NCBI GenBank assembly: GCA_964575845.1
Contig: CAZNSX010000002.1
Location: 558,001-622,000, forward strand
Reading direction: 5' to 3'
Origin: CAZNSX01 sp964575845
GTDB taxonomy: Bacteria; UBA8248; CAZNSX01
DNA: 64,000 nt
Position 1 is the first letter of the stretch; each line of letters starts with the position of its first letter. A program made the position numbers and the translations under genes. The notes beneath the pieces were generated by a model. That model saw only the letters and a program-made list of their open reading frames with translations, made no database searches and had not been told where the DNA came from. Of this stretch, positions 17,013 through 27,500 are shown one piece after another.

Positions 17013-17449
17013 TACCTCCCCCGGAAGTAATCCTCCAGTATCTGCGTGTGGTCAAACGCAAGGGGGGAGGGAAGGTTATCGCGGGTGAAAACCCCGATGC
17101 CCGCGGCATCGTCGCGGGCGAGGGGTTTTCCTTTTCCATGGGCGAGGAACACAACGCTCAGGGTGTGCTGGCGGGGGTCGCGGGAGGGCTCTGAGTAGGC
17201 ATGGAACTGGCGGATGAGCTCCACCTCGAGGGAAGTCTCCTCGCGGGCTTCCCTGATGGCCGCCTCCTCCAGGGTCTCTCCATAGTCCACGAAGCCTCCC
17301 GGAAGGGCCCAGCCATGAGGTAGATTTTTTCGCTCTATCAGCACTATCCCTCCCCCTCCCAGCTCTATTATGATGTCCACAGCGGGGAAGGGGTTTTTGA
17401 ACCTTGCCACCTCAGCTCCGCACGTGGGGCAGGTTAAGAGTTCGCGCAT
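17009..17449 (-). CDS. NUDIX hydrolase
   Basis: A 146-residue nucleoside-diphosphate-X hydrolase. The Nudix box is intact: GGFVDYGETLEEAAIREAREETS (G-x5-E-x7-R-E-x2-E-E), near residues 50-72. An N-terminal CPTCGAEV pair looks like half of a zinc ribbon, followed by KNPFPAVDIIIEL as in ADP-ribose pyrophosphatase-like proteins. ATG 17449 follows GGGAGG at good spacing; the longer frame to 17545 lacks one. It is convergent with iscU. The substrate is not determinable. Confidence 0.88.
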   Translation of the reverse strand: MRELLTCPTCGAEVARFKNPFPAVDIIIELGGGGIVLIERKNLPHGWALPGGFVDYGETLEEAAIREAREETSLEVELIRQFHAYSEPSRDPRQHTLSVVFLAHGKGKPLARDDAAGIGVFTRDNLPSPLAFDHTQILEDYFRGRY

Positions 17450-17568
17450 GAAATCCTCCCCTGTGTTGTGAGCCCCAAGATTTTTCTGCAGGCGAGTTCT
17501 CATCGGACATTCTAGCGGCCAAATGCCCCCCCTGTCCACGGCCATTCTTGAGGGGAAGGGCTTTAACC

Positions 17569-17597
17569 TTGACAGGGGAAGGGGTGGCTCTTAGAAT
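17569..17597 (+). promoter_or_regulatory. Sigma-70-type promoter for the folD operon
   Basis: TTGACA (17569-17574), a 17-base spacer, and TAGAAT (17592-17597), about 60 bases before the folD start. It probably drives folD through the isoprenoid genes and perhaps further. Confidence 0.65.
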
Positions 17598-17659
17598 TTT
17601 GATCATAAAGCTCTAAAGGGCTTAAAATCCTTCAATTTAGGCAGAATTTTCGGGGCAGC

Positions 17660-18547
17660 ATGACCGCAAGGATACTCGACGGAAGAGCCATCGCCCGAGA
17701 GATGAGAAGTGAGATGAAGGCGGAGGTCCGGGCCCTCTCGGCGCAGGGAGGGAGGGGCCCCAGACTCGCGGTCATCCTCCTCGGCGATAACCATGCCTCC
17801 GCCGTCTACGTGCGCACCAAGACCCTGGCCTGTCGAGAGGTCGGTATCGATACCCTGGACTTTCACCTTTCTGGGGATACCCCTCAGGAAGAGCTTCTGA
17901 GGCTTGTGGATGAACTTAACCGGGATGGCAGCGTGGACGGAATCCTCATCCAGCTTCCCCTCCCTCCCCATATGGACGATAGCACCATTCTGCACAGCAT
18001 CGACCGGGAAAAGGATGTGGACGTCTTCCATCCTTACAATTTTGGAAAGCTGGTTCTGAACATTGCCACCCTCCTTCCCTGCACTCCCGCCGGCGTGATA
18101 GCCCTTCTGGAGCGAAGCGGAATCGCAATCGAGGGCAAGCATGCCGTCATCGTGGGCGGGAGTCTCATAGTAGGCAAGCCCCTCTACTTCATGCTGCTTC
18201 ATCGCTGGGCCACCGTCACAACCTGCCACATTAAGACCCACGACGTCCCGGCCCTGACCCTCCAGGCCGACATCCTCGTTGCCGCCGCGGGGGTTCCACG
18301 CCTCATCAAGGCCGATATGGTAAAGGAGGGAGCGGTGGTGATAGATGTGGGCATCAACCGCGTGGACGGCAAGCTCGTGGGCGATGTGGAGTTCGAGGCC
18401 GTGAGGGAGCGAGCGGCCGCCATCACGCCTGTGCCCGGAGGCGTCGGCCCCATGACGGTGACCATGTTGCTCAGGAATACCCTAACCGCTTATCGTACGC
18501 TGGTTCTTGGGCAGGTCGTGGCTCCCAGGTTGAGGATGCTGGATTGA
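17660..18547 (+). CDS. folD: Methylenetetrahydrofolate dehydrogenase/cyclohydrolase
   Basis: Bifunctional one-carbon enzyme interconverting methylene-, methenyl- and 10-formyl-tetrahydrofolate with NADP. The catalytic Tyr and Lys lie in YVRTKTLACREVGI (about 50-63), the substrate stretch is GILIQLPLPPH, and the C-terminal PVPGGVGPMTVTMLL signature is complete. The nucleotide-loop reads GGSLIVGKP rather than the usual GRSxxVGKP. Its stop overlaps the TTG start of xseA. Confidence 0.95.
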   Translation: MTARILDGRAIAREMRSEMKAEVRALSAQGGRGPRLAVILLGDNHASAVYVRTKTLACREVGIDTLDFHLSGDTPQEELLRLVDELNRDGSVDGILIQLPLPPHMDDSTILHSIDREKDVDVFHPYNFGKLVLNIATLLPCTPAGVIALLERSGIAIEGKHAVIVGGSLIVGKPLYFMLLHRWATVTTCHIKTHDVPALTLQADILVAAAGVPRLIKADMVKEGAVVIDVGINRVDGKLVGDVEFEAVRERAAAITPVPGGVGPMTVTMLLRNTLTAYRTLVLGQVVAPRLRMLD

Positions 18548-19914
18548 ACGTGGAACTCCTGGCCGAAGTCTTCAAGCGCCAGGTCCTCACCGTCAGTCAG
18601 CTCACAAGAGCTATCCGGGCTACCCTTGAGGGAGAGTTCTTTGAGGTCTGGGTCGAAGGGGAGGTCTCAAACTTTCGGGCCCCCGCCTCGGGACACTGGT
18701 ACTTTACCCTCAAGGATGAGGCCAGTCAACTCCGGGCGGTCCTCTTCCGCACCGAGCAGACCTCCATCCGCTTCAGGCCTCAGGATGGGATGCAGGTGCT
18801 GGCTCGGGGCCGGGTAACGGTCTATGAGTCCCGGGGTGAGTACCAGCTCGTGGTGCAGGAGCTGGAGCCCCGGGGAAGGGGTGCCCTTGAGCTGGCGTTT
18901 CAGCAACTGAAGGAGCGCCTGGATTCCGAGGGGCTCTTTGCCCCTGAGAGAAAAAAGCCCCTTCCATTCCTGCCCCAGGGAATAGGCGTCGTCACCTCCC
19001 TCACCGGCGCGGCCATAAGGGATATCTTGAGGATTACCTTCCGCCGCTACCCCAACCTCAGAGTGGTGCTGCGTCCCGCGAAGGTCCAGGGAGAGGGAGC
19101 AGCCGGGGAGGTGGCAAAGGCCATAGGCGAGCTCAACCGCGTGCCCGGCCTTGACCTCATCATCGTGGGAAGGGGCGGGGGGTCCATTGAGGACCTCTGG
19201 GCGTTCAACGAGGAGGAGGTGGCAAGGGCCATAGCCGGCTCAAAGCTGCCCGTCATTTCCGCTGTCGGCCACGAGGTTGACTACACAATAGCGGATTTCG
19301 TGGCTGACCTCAGGGCTCCCACCCCCTCGGCCGCGGCAGAGCTGGCGGTCCCGGAGAAGGTAAAGCTCAGGGCGGAGCTCATCTCCCTGAGGGGGCGCCT
19401 TGAGAGGGTGGCCCTTGCTCTTCTTGCGAGATGTCGTGAGAGGCTCGATTCCCAAAGGGCGAGACGCCCCCTGAGAGACCCCTTTGGGCTCCTTCGCGAG
19501 GGGAGTCAGAGGGCCGATGAGCTGGCACTCAGGCTTAGGCGAAGCCGCGAGAGCTTCTATCTGAGAAAGCGAGAAAGTTGGTCTCACCTGAACCGCTCCC
19601 TCTTGATGCTAAACCCCGGGGGGAGAGTCTCCTCCGGCCGCCAGGTGCTTCTTGGTCTGCGCTCGGCCCTCGAGCGTGGGCTCCGCTTGAGGCTCGCCGG
19701 CATGAAGGAGCGTCTCTCTCTGGCTGCGGGAAAATTGGAAAGCCTGAGCCCGCTCTCCGTCCTGAGCAGAGGCTATAGCATCTGCCGCAGGCTTCCCGAA
19801 AGGGCCATAGTGAGGGAGGCAAGGGCACTTAAGGAGGGGGATCGTGTGGAAGTGCGTCTTTCCCGGGGGGAGGTCCGTTGTGATGTGCAGGAGGTCAGGG
19901 AAGAGACTGGCTGA
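18544..19914 (+). CDS. xseA: Exodeoxyribonuclease VII large subunit
   Basis: Catalytic subunit of the single-strand exonuclease that trims DNA in mismatch repair and damage processing. An N-terminal OB fold (VWVEGEVSNFRAPASGHWYFTLKD) is followed by the nuclease core with GVVTSLTGAAIRDIL, IIVGRGGGSIEDLWAFNEE and GHEVDYTIADFVADLRAPTPSAAAE. The C-terminal half is a long Arg-rich helical region. Starts at TTG 18544, overlapping folD, or GTG 18550. Followed by xseB. Confidence 0.95.
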   Translation: MNVELLAEVFKRQVLTVSQLTRAIRATLEGEFFEVWVEGEVSNFRAPASGHWYFTLKDEASQLRAVLFRTEQTSIRFRPQDGMQVLARGRVTVYESRGEYQLVVQELEPRGRGALELAFQQLKERLDSEGLFAPERKKPLPFLPQGIGVVTSLTGAAIRDILRITFRRYPNLRVVLRPAKVQGEGAAGEVAKAIGELNRVPGLDLIIVGRGGGSIEDLWAFNEEEVARAIAGSKLPVISAVGHEVDYTIADFVADLRAPTPSAAAELAVPEKVKLRAELISLRGRLERVALALLARCRERLDSQRARRPLRDPFGLLREGSQRADELALRLRRSRESFYLRKRESWSHLNRSLLMLNPGGRVSSGRQVLLGLRSALERGLRLRLAGMKERLSLAAGKLESLSPLSVLSRGYSICRRLPERAIVREARALKEGDRVEVRLSRGEVRCDVQEVREETG

Positions 19915-19934
19915 AGAGTGAGGAGGGAGGCCCT

Positions 19935-20201
19935 TTGGCTAAGAAGGAGGCGCGGGAGCCGAACTTTGAGGAGGCGCTCAGGCGCTTGGAGGAGATAGTA
20001 CAGGAGCTTGAGGAAGGGCAGGGAGACCTCGAGCGTTCCCTTGAGCTCTTCGAGGAGGGAGTGATGCTCACCAGGCTCTGCGGGAAAAAGCTCGATGAGG
20101 CCCAAAGGAGGATAGAGGTTCTCCTGGAGGAGGAGGGAAAGGGCCCCCGCCCCCTGGGCCTCGGTGAGGAGGAAGAGGATATCCTCTCATCTCTGGATTA
20201 G
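19935..20201 (+). CDS. xseB: Exodeoxyribonuclease VII small subunit
   Basis: An 88-residue helical hairpin that binds XseA's C-terminal helices. Characteristic FEEALRRLEEIVQELEEGQGDLERSLELFEEGVML matches the family, followed by an acidic tail. TTG start at 19935 with AGGAGGGAGG upstream. Lies 20 bases after xseA and 11 before ispA. Confidence 0.93.
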   Translation: MAKKEAREPNFEEALRRLEEIVQELEEGQGDLERSLELFEEGVMLTRLCGKKLDEAQRRIEVLLEEEGKGPRPLGLGEEEEDILSSLD

Positions 20202-20212
20202 CGGAGTAAGAG

Positions 20213-21103
20213 ATGAAGCTCACCCAGTACATGGCCGAGCGCAAGGCTCTCATCGATGAGGCCCTTGACCGGTATCTTCCCTCGGCCGAATCCTATCCTC
20301 CCGCCATCTATGGGGCTATGCGGTATAGCCTCTTTGGAGGGGGAAAACGTCTGAGGCCCATCCTTGCGCTCGCCGCCTGTGAGGCCGTGGGGGGGGAAAG
20401 AGATGTGGCCCTTCCCCTGGCCTGTGCGCTTGAGCTTGTGCACACCTACTCCCTCATCCATGATGACCTTCCCGCCCTGGATGATGACGAGCTGCGCCGG
20501 GGCCGCGCGACGAGCCACATCGTCTTCGGGGAAGGGGTGGCCATCCTGGCGGGAGATGCCCTGCTGACCCATGCCTTCGGGCTGATGGCAGACCCGGAGA
20601 AGAACCCTTCCCCCGACCCTTCCCTTCGCCTGAGGGTAATCCACCGGTTTGCCGAAGCCATCGGGTGCCGTGGGATGATAGGCGGTCAGGTGGTGGATAT
20701 TCAGTCCGAGGGACGGGAGATAGATGCCGAGACCCTGGACTATATCCACAGCCGGAAAACAGGGGCTCTGATTCGGGTATCTCTCTGGGCCGGAGGTGCT
20801 CTGGGAGGAGGGGGTGAGCGGGAGCTTGAAGCCCTTGAGGGTTATGGCGAGAGAGTCGGGCTCGCCTTTCAGGTGGTGGACGATATCCTCGATGAGGTGG
20901 GTGAGAGTCGAGAGCTGGGTAAGCCCACGGGGAGGGATAGGCTGAGCCGCAAGGCCACCTATCCGGCGCTCTGGGGTCTTGAGGCCTCGAGGCGGAAGGC
21001 CCGGGAGCTGATGGAAGAGGCCGTGGGTTGCCTTGAGCCTTTGGGGAAGGGGGGAGAGCTCCTGGCGGAGCTGGCGGAGTTTATCATCTTGCGAAGGTAT
21101 TAG
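20213..21103 (+). CDS. ispA: Farnesyl/geranylgeranyl diphosphate synthase
   Basis: Short-chain prenyltransferase condensing dimethylallyl and isopentenyl diphosphates. It has the GGGKRLRPIL motif, first Asp-rich motif DDLPALDDDELRRG with the two-residue insertion typical of bacterial FPP/GGPP synthases, and the second DDILD. 296 residues. GGAG precedes ATG 20213. It is followed by dxs, so precursor and chain synthesis are made from one operon. Confidence 0.94.
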   Translation: MKLTQYMAERKALIDEALDRYLPSAESYPPAIYGAMRYSLFGGGKRLRPILALAACEAVGGERDVALPLACALELVHTYSLIHDDLPALDDDELRRGRATSHIVFGEGVAILAGDALLTHAFGLMADPEKNPSPDPSLRLRVIHRFAEAIGCRGMIGGQVVDIQSEGREIDAETLDYIHSRKTGALIRVSLWAGGALGGGGERELEALEGYGERVGLAFQVVDDILDEVGESRELGKPTGRDRLSRKATYPALWGLEASRRKARELMEEAVGCLEPLGKGGELLAELAEFIILRRY

Positions 21104-21164
21104 CTTTGGCCTATGATTGATCAGAGATAATCTCAAAAACGAGGCCCAGAGGGAAAAAATATTC

Positions 21165-23090
21165 ATGGAGCGAATTCTGGATTGTATCGATAGTCCTGAA
21201 GACCTGAGGAAGCTTAAGCTCTCCCAGCTTGAGAAGCTGGCTGGGGAGGTCAGGGAGGAGATAGTCCGCGTTGTCTCTGAGAGGGGCGGCCACCTGGCCT
21301 CAAACCTCGGAGTTGTGGAGCTCACCATCGCCCTGCACTATGTCTTCGACACCCCCAGAGACAAGCTCCTCTGGGATGTGGGCCATCAGGTCTATACCCA
21401 CAAGCTTCTCACCGGCCGACGCGGGCTATTCGGCACCCTTCGCCAGTGGGGAGGACTGAGCGGTTTTCCCAAGCGTGCCGAGAGCCCTTACGATACCTTT
21501 GACGTGGGCCACAGCGGCACCTCCATATCCTCGGGTCTGGCGTTTGCCGAGGCCCTGAACCTCCTGGGCGAGAATCACAAGGTGGTGGCCGTGATCGGCG
21601 ACGGTTCAATGACAGCTGGCCTGGCCTTCGAGGGATTGAATCAGGCGGGCCACCTGAAGAAAGATTTTATTCTCGTCCTGAACGATAACGTCATGTCCAT
21701 ATCGGCCAATGTGGGTGCCCTCTCCTCTTACCTCAGCCGCCTCATGACGGGGAAGGTGGCCCTGAGGGTAAGGAAAGACATCCAGTCCCTCTTGGGGAGC
21801 ATCCCCCTGGGTGGACAGATGCTGGAGGCGGCCAGGCGGCTCGAGGACTCCCTCAAGACCCTTGTCTCCCCCGGCATGCTCTTCGAAGAGCTAGGCATAA
21901 GATATGTAGGGCCTATAACCGGCCACAGCATGAGCCATCTGGTCAGGACCTTCCAGAACGTGAAGAAGATGTCGGGTCCAGTGCTGGTCCATGTGGTGAC
22001 CAAGAAGGGCAAGGGTTATGCTCCGGCCGAGGCATCTCCTGAGTGCTACCACGGTGTGCCTCCCTTCGACCCTGAAACAGGGCGGCCCAGGGCCAGGGCC
22101 ACCGTGCCCAGCTATACCACGGTCTTTGGCAAGACCCTGGTGCGCCTTGCCCGCGCGGATGAGCGCGTAGTGGGTATCACCGCCGCCATGCCCGAGGGGA
22201 CGGGGCTTGAAGAGTTTGCCCAGGCCTTCCCGAAGCGTTTCTATGATGTGGGAATCGCCGAGGCTCACGGGGTGACCTTCGCTGCAGGCCTTGCCGCCCA
22301 GGGCTTCAGGCCCGTGGCCGCCATCTACTCCACATTCCTTCAGCGGGCTTACGACCAGATCGTCCACGATGTTTGCCTCCAGAACCTTCCCGTCACCTTT
22401 GCGATCGACCGCTCGGGACTCGTCGGGGAAGACGGGCCCACTCATCATGGGGTCTTTGACATCTGCTACATGCGGCACCTGCCCAACATGGTGCTCATGG
22501 CCCCCCGGGATGAGAATGAGCTCCAACACATGCTTAAGACCGCGCTCTACTATCCAGGGCCCGCGGCCCTGCGCTACCCGCGGGGAGGGGGTGTGGGAGT
22601 GGAGCTTGAAGAGGAGCTGAGGGAGCTTCCCATCGGCCGGGGCGAGGTCTTGAGAGAAGGGGATGACCTGGCCTTCCTGGCTATCGGCAACATGGTTTAT
22701 CCCGCCCTAGGGGCGGCGGAGCTTCTGGAAGAGGCGGGCCTGGAGGCGGCTGTCGTGGATATGCGTTTTGTTAAGCCTCTCGATACAGGATTGCTTGAGG
22801 AGATGGCTCGCTCGGCCCGCCGCCTCATCACGGTGGAGGAGGGCGCCCTTCAGGGTGGCTTCGGAAGCGCGGTGCTTGAGTGTCTCTCAGAGCTGGAGCT
22901 GCTGGAAATCCCCGTGAAGCGTATAGGGCTTCCTGACAGCTTCGCAGAGCACGGCCCTCCCTCTCTTCTCCGCCCCCACTACGGCCTTGACCCTGAAGGT
23001 ATAGCCCACACGGCGCGGGAGTTTTTGGAGGCTCACCTGGGAGTCACCCACCAGGACTCCCGCTATGGCAAAAAGAATTCGACTGGATAG
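21165..23090 (+). CDS. dxs: 1-deoxy-D-xylulose-5-phosphate synthase
   Basis: First enzyme of the MEP isoprenoid pathway, a thiamine-diphosphate transketolase-like enzyme joining pyruvate and glyceraldehyde 3-phosphate. It shows RGGHLASNLGVVELT, the VGHQVYTHKLLTGR motif, the ThDP motif GDGSMTAGLAFEGLNQAG with NDNVMSIS, and the second-half RSGLVGEDGPTHHG. ATG 21165 gives the usual family N-terminus (ILDCIDSPEDLRKL); a TTG at 21117 would add 16 residues. About 641 residues. Its end overlaps tlyA by 26 bases. Confidence 0.95.
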   Translation: MERILDCIDSPEDLRKLKLSQLEKLAGEVREEIVRVVSERGGHLASNLGVVELTIALHYVFDTPRDKLLWDVGHQVYTHKLLTGRRGLFGTLRQWGGLSGFPKRAESPYDTFDVGHSGTSISSGLAFAEALNLLGENHKVVAVIGDGSMTAGLAFEGLNQAGHLKKDFILVLNDNVMSISANVGALSSYLSRLMTGKVALRVRKDIQSLLGSIPLGGQMLEAARRLEDSLKTLVSPGMLFEELGIRYVGPITGHSMSHLVRTFQNVKKMSGPVLVHVVTKKGKGYAPAEASPECYHGVPPFDPETGRPRARATVPSYTTVFGKTLVRLARADERVVGITAAMPEGTGLEEFAQAFPKRFYDVGIAEAHGVTFAAGLAAQGFRPVAAIYSTFLQRAYDQIVHDVCLQNLPVTFAIDRSGLVGEDGPTHHGVFDICYMRHLPNMVLMAPRDENELQHMLKTALYYPGPAALRYPRGGGVGVELEEELRELPIGRGEVLREGDDLAFLAIGNMVYPALGAAELLEEAGLEAAVVDMRFVKPLDTGLLEEMARSARRLITVEEGALQGGFGSAVLECLSELELLEIPVKRIGLPDSFAEHGPPSLLRPHYGLDPEGIAHTAREFLEAHLGVTHQDSRYGKKNSTG

Positions 23091-23916
23091 GATTCTTCTT
23101 GAGAGGGGCCTAGCGCTAAGCCGGGAGAAAGCTCAGCGGCTCATCATGGCCGGTGCCGTCTGGGTGGAGGGCCGGCGGGCTGATAAAGCAGGCGCCCTCT
23201 TTCCCAGGGATATCCCCATATCGCTGACCGAGGACCCGATCCCCTATGTGAGCCGGGGCGGCCTCAAGCTGGAGGGCGCTCTGAGAACCTTCGGCCTCGA
23301 GGTGGGGGGCATGGTGGCTCTCGACGTGGGCGCTTCCACAGGCGGCTTCACCCACTGCCTGCTTAAGCAAGGGGCCGCTCTCGTCTATGCGCTTGATGTG
23401 GGAAGGGGCCAACTCGACTGGAAGCTACGAGAAGACCCCCGTGTAATCCCGCTTGAAGGCTTGAACGTGCGCTACCTGGACAGGGAGAGCTTCAGGGCCC
23501 TCCTTGCCGAGAGGGCTCGCTGTTCCGGCGCACTCCCCCCGCCCGAGCTCGCGACGGTGGATGTCTCCTTCATCTCGCTCAGGCTTGTTCTTCGGCCGGT
23601 GGCGGAGATTCTCGAGGCGCGGGGAACTATTCTAGCGCTTCTGAAGCCTCAGTTTGAGGTGGGTAAGGGGCAGGTGGGAAAGGGCGGCGTGGTGCGAGAG
23701 GTGGAAAAGCACCGGAAGGTCCTCCAGGAGCTCTGGAGAATATCCGGGGAGGCAGGCCTGAGGGTGAGGGGGCTCACTCCTTCCCCCATTACCGGTGCAA
23801 GTGGAAACGTGGAGTATTTCCTCTACCTGAAGAAGGGCCATGGCGGGAGCCTGCCCGAGCCTGAGGCGGTGATAGAGAAGGCACTGGGGGGAGCAGGATT
23901 TGCGACCCCCTCGTAG
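23065..23916 (+). CDS. tlyA: TlyA-family rRNA 2'-O-methyltransferase
   Basis: An N-terminal S4 RNA-binding domain (RLDRILLERGLALSREKAQRLIMAGAVWVEG) is followed by an FtsJ-like methyltransferase domain with LDVGASTGGFTHCLL (motif I), VDVSFISLRL, and LKPQFEVGKGQVGKGG with a catalytic lysine. Family members methylate ribosomal RNA cytidines; a haemolysin role is a historical name. Overlaps the dxs end by 26 bases. Confidence 0.92.
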   Translation: MAKRIRLDRILLERGLALSREKAQRLIMAGAVWVEGRRADKAGALFPRDIPISLTEDPIPYVSRGGLKLEGALRTFGLEVGGMVALDVGASTGGFTHCLLKQGAALVYALDVGRGQLDWKLREDPRVIPLEGLNVRYLDRESFRALLAERARCSGALPPPELATVDVSFISLRLVLRPVAEILEARGTILALLKPQFEVGKGQVGKGGVVREVEKHRKVLQELWRISGEAGLRVRGLTPSPITGASGNVEYFLYLKKGHGGSLPEPEAVIEKALGGAGFATPS

Positions 23917-23935
23917 ATGAGCGAGGCGGGCTGAG

Positions 23936-24529
23936 GTGAACATGTGGCTTCTCTTCCTTCTTTCTTTCATCCTCCTGGGAGGGGCCCTGGGATATTCTCT
24001 CTCTGCGGCTGCACTTTGGAATCTCTTTCGCCCTTACCGCCCGATCGAGCTTTTCAACCGCCGGCTGCCCTTGACCCCAGGCCTCATCGCCAGAAAAAGG
24101 CTCGGCATCTCCCAGAGCCTCTCCCGGGCTCTCGGGGAAGCAATTCTTCCGCATATATCGCTTTTCGAGCTCGTCCGCCAGCCCTCTTTTCAGCGCTACG
24201 TGGATGAGGCAATCGGCGAGGGAATTGACCGGCGCCTGGGCTCTTTTGGGGTGATGGACTCACTCCGCCCCAAACTGAGGCAGCAGCTCTCCCGGGCGGC
24301 CTTAAGGGGACTCGAGGCACTCCTGAGAGAGCGTGAGTCGAGTATCTTTACGGGGGTTGACCTTGAGCCTCTGATTGAGGCCAAGCTCGGTGCCCTTGAC
24401 GGTGCTGAGCTCGAGGGCGCGGTCAAGGAGGTAGCAGGAAGAGAGCTCAGGCTTTTGAAATATGCGGGAGGAGCCCTCGGAGGGATAGTGGGGCTCTTTC
24501 TGGGCGCACTGGCCCTTCTCCTTCGCTGA
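23936..24529 (+). CDS. DUF445-like membrane protein
   Basis: A 197-residue protein with an N-terminal membrane segment (LLFLLSFILLGGALGYSLSAAAL), the family motif NLFRPYRPIELFNRRLPLTPGLIARKR at about 27-53, and a C-terminal membrane helix (YAGGALGGIVGLFLGALALLL). Known relatives include B. subtilis YheB; their function is unclear. It is short for the family, apparently with one copy of the central repeat. Start is GTG 23936 or ATG 23942. Confidence 0.78.
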   Translation: MNMWLLFLLSFILLGGALGYSLSAAALWNLFRPYRPIELFNRRLPLTPGLIARKRLGISQSLSRALGEAILPHISLFELVRQPSFQRYVDEAIGEGIDRRLGSFGVMDSLRPKLRQQLSRAALRGLEALLRERESSIFTGVDLEPLIEAKLGALDGAELEGAVKEVAGRELRLLKYAGGALGGIVGLFLGALALLLR

Positions 24530-24577
24530 AGCTTAAGGACTCTCCGCCGGAGGGGTTTTCTTTAAGGGAGCTTCAAA

Positions 24578-27500
24578 GTGCCCTTCAGGCTTATCTGCGG
24601 GCCCGTCCACTCGGGAAAGACAGATTGGATAATCCGAGAGTGCACCGCTCACATCATGAGCGGGGAGCCCTTCACCCTTCTTCTCCCCACCAATCGGCGG
24701 GTGGAAGAGGCTCTGGCCGTTCTTCTCAAAGGCGCAGGGCGCCAAGCCCTTCTTAATCCCTGCGTCTTCACCCTCATGGACTTCGCGCGAAGGTTATCCC
24801 CCCCTCGGGAGGGGGAGCAGGAGCTCTCCTTCTCCGAAAAGATGAGCCTTCTCAGGCTCCTCCTTGCCCTCATGAATAAGGAGGGGAGGCTGAGCGAACT
24901 GAGGAACGCTCTCGAGGCTGAAGGCTCCTTGAGGCATCTCGCCGTCCTCATCACAGAGCTCAAGGAAGGGGATGTGGGGGCGGGGGAGCTTAAGGCCGCC
25001 GTCTCCAGATCCTTCAGTCACCCGCCCCTTGGGGATGAGATAGCAGAGGTCTTCTCCCGTTACGGAGAAGACCTCCATTCGAGGAAACTCCGGGACAGGG
25101 AGGACCTTTTCCGGGGGGCGGTCGAGGCCCTGAAAAACGGGGGCGCCCCTGAGCTCGGGGCACTGTATGTTGACGGGTTCTATGACTTTAACCCCCTTCA
25201 GCTCTCGCTCCTGAGGGCTGCGCTTAAGAGAGCCCCAGTGGGCGCCATAACTCTCCTTTACTCTGAGGATGACCCTGAGCTCTTCGGGCCGGCGAGGGCC
25301 ATCTTTGAGTCACTCGCCCAAGAGGCGGAGGAAGTCCTTTTTCTCGAAGGCAAGGAGGGCTCCCTTTCCACTTCAGGCTTTACCCTCAGAGGTGGGGTCT
25401 CGCTCGAAGTCCTCCCCTTTCGCGACCCTGCCACTGAAGCCCAAGGGGTTGCCGCAAGAGCAAAGGAGCTCATCCTCAGGGAAGGCTACTCCCCTCAGGA
25501 GGTATCGGTCGTCCTGAGAGAGCTGGGCGGCAGGGGGGCTGAGCTTGAGGAAGCGTGCATGAGCTTCGGCCTTCCCCTGCGGGCTCAGGAGGGAAGGCCA
25601 CTCCTGGAGAGCCCCTTCGTTCGTACCCTCCTTAGGCTTCTCTCCACCGCCGAAAGGCGTTTCCCCGTGGATGAGCTCAGCTCCCTCCTCGGCTCCTCCT
25701 ACATCCCCTTTCTCAAGAGGAGGGGTGTAGATGCTGCCTCCGCTACCCGCGAGCTTTCCCTCATTGGTGGGTCCAGCGGAAGGGGCTCAATTCTGAGAAG
25801 GCTCAGGTTTCGACTGGAGCGCCTCAAGAGAAACGGAAAGGCAAAGAGTTCACATCTCTTAGTCGAGAGAGCGGAGCCTGAGGAGCAAAGGAGAGAGGTT
25901 CTTTCTGCCATCGATGCGCTGGAGTCCTTTTTTGAAATCATGGACCTGCTTCCCGCGCAAGCAAGCGTTGAGGATTACGCCTGGGTGCTCCCACGCATAA
26001 TGGCAAGCCTTGGAATGGGAGAGGCGGTGAGGAGTGAGGAGAGAGAAGAGCTCAGGATAAGAGACCTCGCCGCCTGGGAGGCCTTAACCCATGCCCTTGA
26101 GCGGCTGAGGGAAACCCACAGGTCCCTCTCCGGAGATGCACCCATCAGCCTTCGGAGTTTCATCTCGGAGCTCCGCGCCCTTTGCCGGGAGGTTCGCTTT
26201 CCTTCCTTTGAGAGCCGGGACGAGGGCCTGAGCCTGCTTGATGTGAATAATGTCCGTGGGCTCAGCTTCAAGGTAGTGCTTATCTGCGGTGCCTCGGAAA
26301 AGGAATTTCCCCTCCCTCCCAGGGAAAACCCCTTCTTTCGGGATGATGAGCTGAGACGCCTCAACCGCGCCCTCGGCAGACGTGCCCTCAAGGACAAACG
26401 GGAGCGCACTGAAGAAGAGAGGCTCCTCTTTTACCTGGCGGCAACGAGGCCAACCGAAAAGCTCATCGTCAGCTTCCCCGTGCAGGATGCCGAGGGCCAT
26501 GAAGTCCTCCCCTCGCCCTATCTCGCCGAGCTCGTGGGAGAGGAGAGGCTTAAGGAGGTTGCAGGTGCCTCCCTCGGTCCTGGAACCATGGAGCCTCCTC
26601 CTTACGAGAAAGTCTTCAGAAAGGAGGAGCTCCTCTTACGTGCGGTGCGAGACGTCTCCTCTGGGGAGATGCTCGGGGTTGAAGGAGGAGAGCTTGGGGA
26701 GCTTCGCTCAGGTCTGGCGCTACTGAAGAGGATCGCCGCCACACCCCTAGAGCAGGCTCTTCATGGCGCTCGGGTCGAAACCTTAAGGCGTGGGGGGAGA
26801 CCCTCAGGGTATGACGGATGGGTGACTGACCTTAAGCTTCTTTCCCTCCTCAAGGTGAAGCTTGGCCCACCCCTAAGGCTGAGCCCAACCGCGCTTGAAG
26901 AATTTGCCGCCTGCCCGTTCCGCTATCTCTCATGCCATCTCTTGGGCCTCGAGCCAGAGGAAGCAGAAGGGGAGGAGCTTCTTCCAAAGGACCGGGGAGG
27001 CCTCTATCACCGAATCCTCCACCGCTTCTTCGAGACCCTCTTGCAGGAGACTGAGGGGGCTCTTGATGGGGCACGGAAGGCTCTTGCCTTCTCCATAATG
27101 GAAAGGGATGCAGAAGCTCTTTTCAGGCAGCAAGAGGCTCTCTTCTCTGAGGAGCGCCCCCTCTGGCCCTTTGAGCGGAAGGAGATGGAGAGGAATCTTG
27201 AGGAGCTAATAGCTCATGAGGTTGAGCTTCAGGCTAAGCAGGGGGGCTGTCCCCGATATTTTGAAGTGAGCTTCGGGCGCGAGGACGCTGGCCCCGGGCC
27301 CTCCACCCGAGAGCCCCTGAAGGTCCCCCTCCAGGACCCCGGCTGGGAGGTTCACCTGAGAGGAACCATCGACCGGATAGACATAATCCCTCCCCCGGAA
27401 GGGCCTTCGTTTCGTATAGTGGACTATAAGTCGGGCTCCTCTGCCGATACCATGAAGGAGGTCAGAGAAGGCCTCAGCTTCCAGCTTCCACTCTATCTCA

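Noticed and set aside
20198..21328. 376-codon minus-strand frame opposite ispA and the start of dxs
   Set aside because: No domain, and both plus-strand genes are clear.
24530..24577. Rho-independent terminator before addB
   Set aside because: TCTCC-GCC-GGAGGG followed by TTTTCTTT is suggestive, but the stem is short with wobble pairs.
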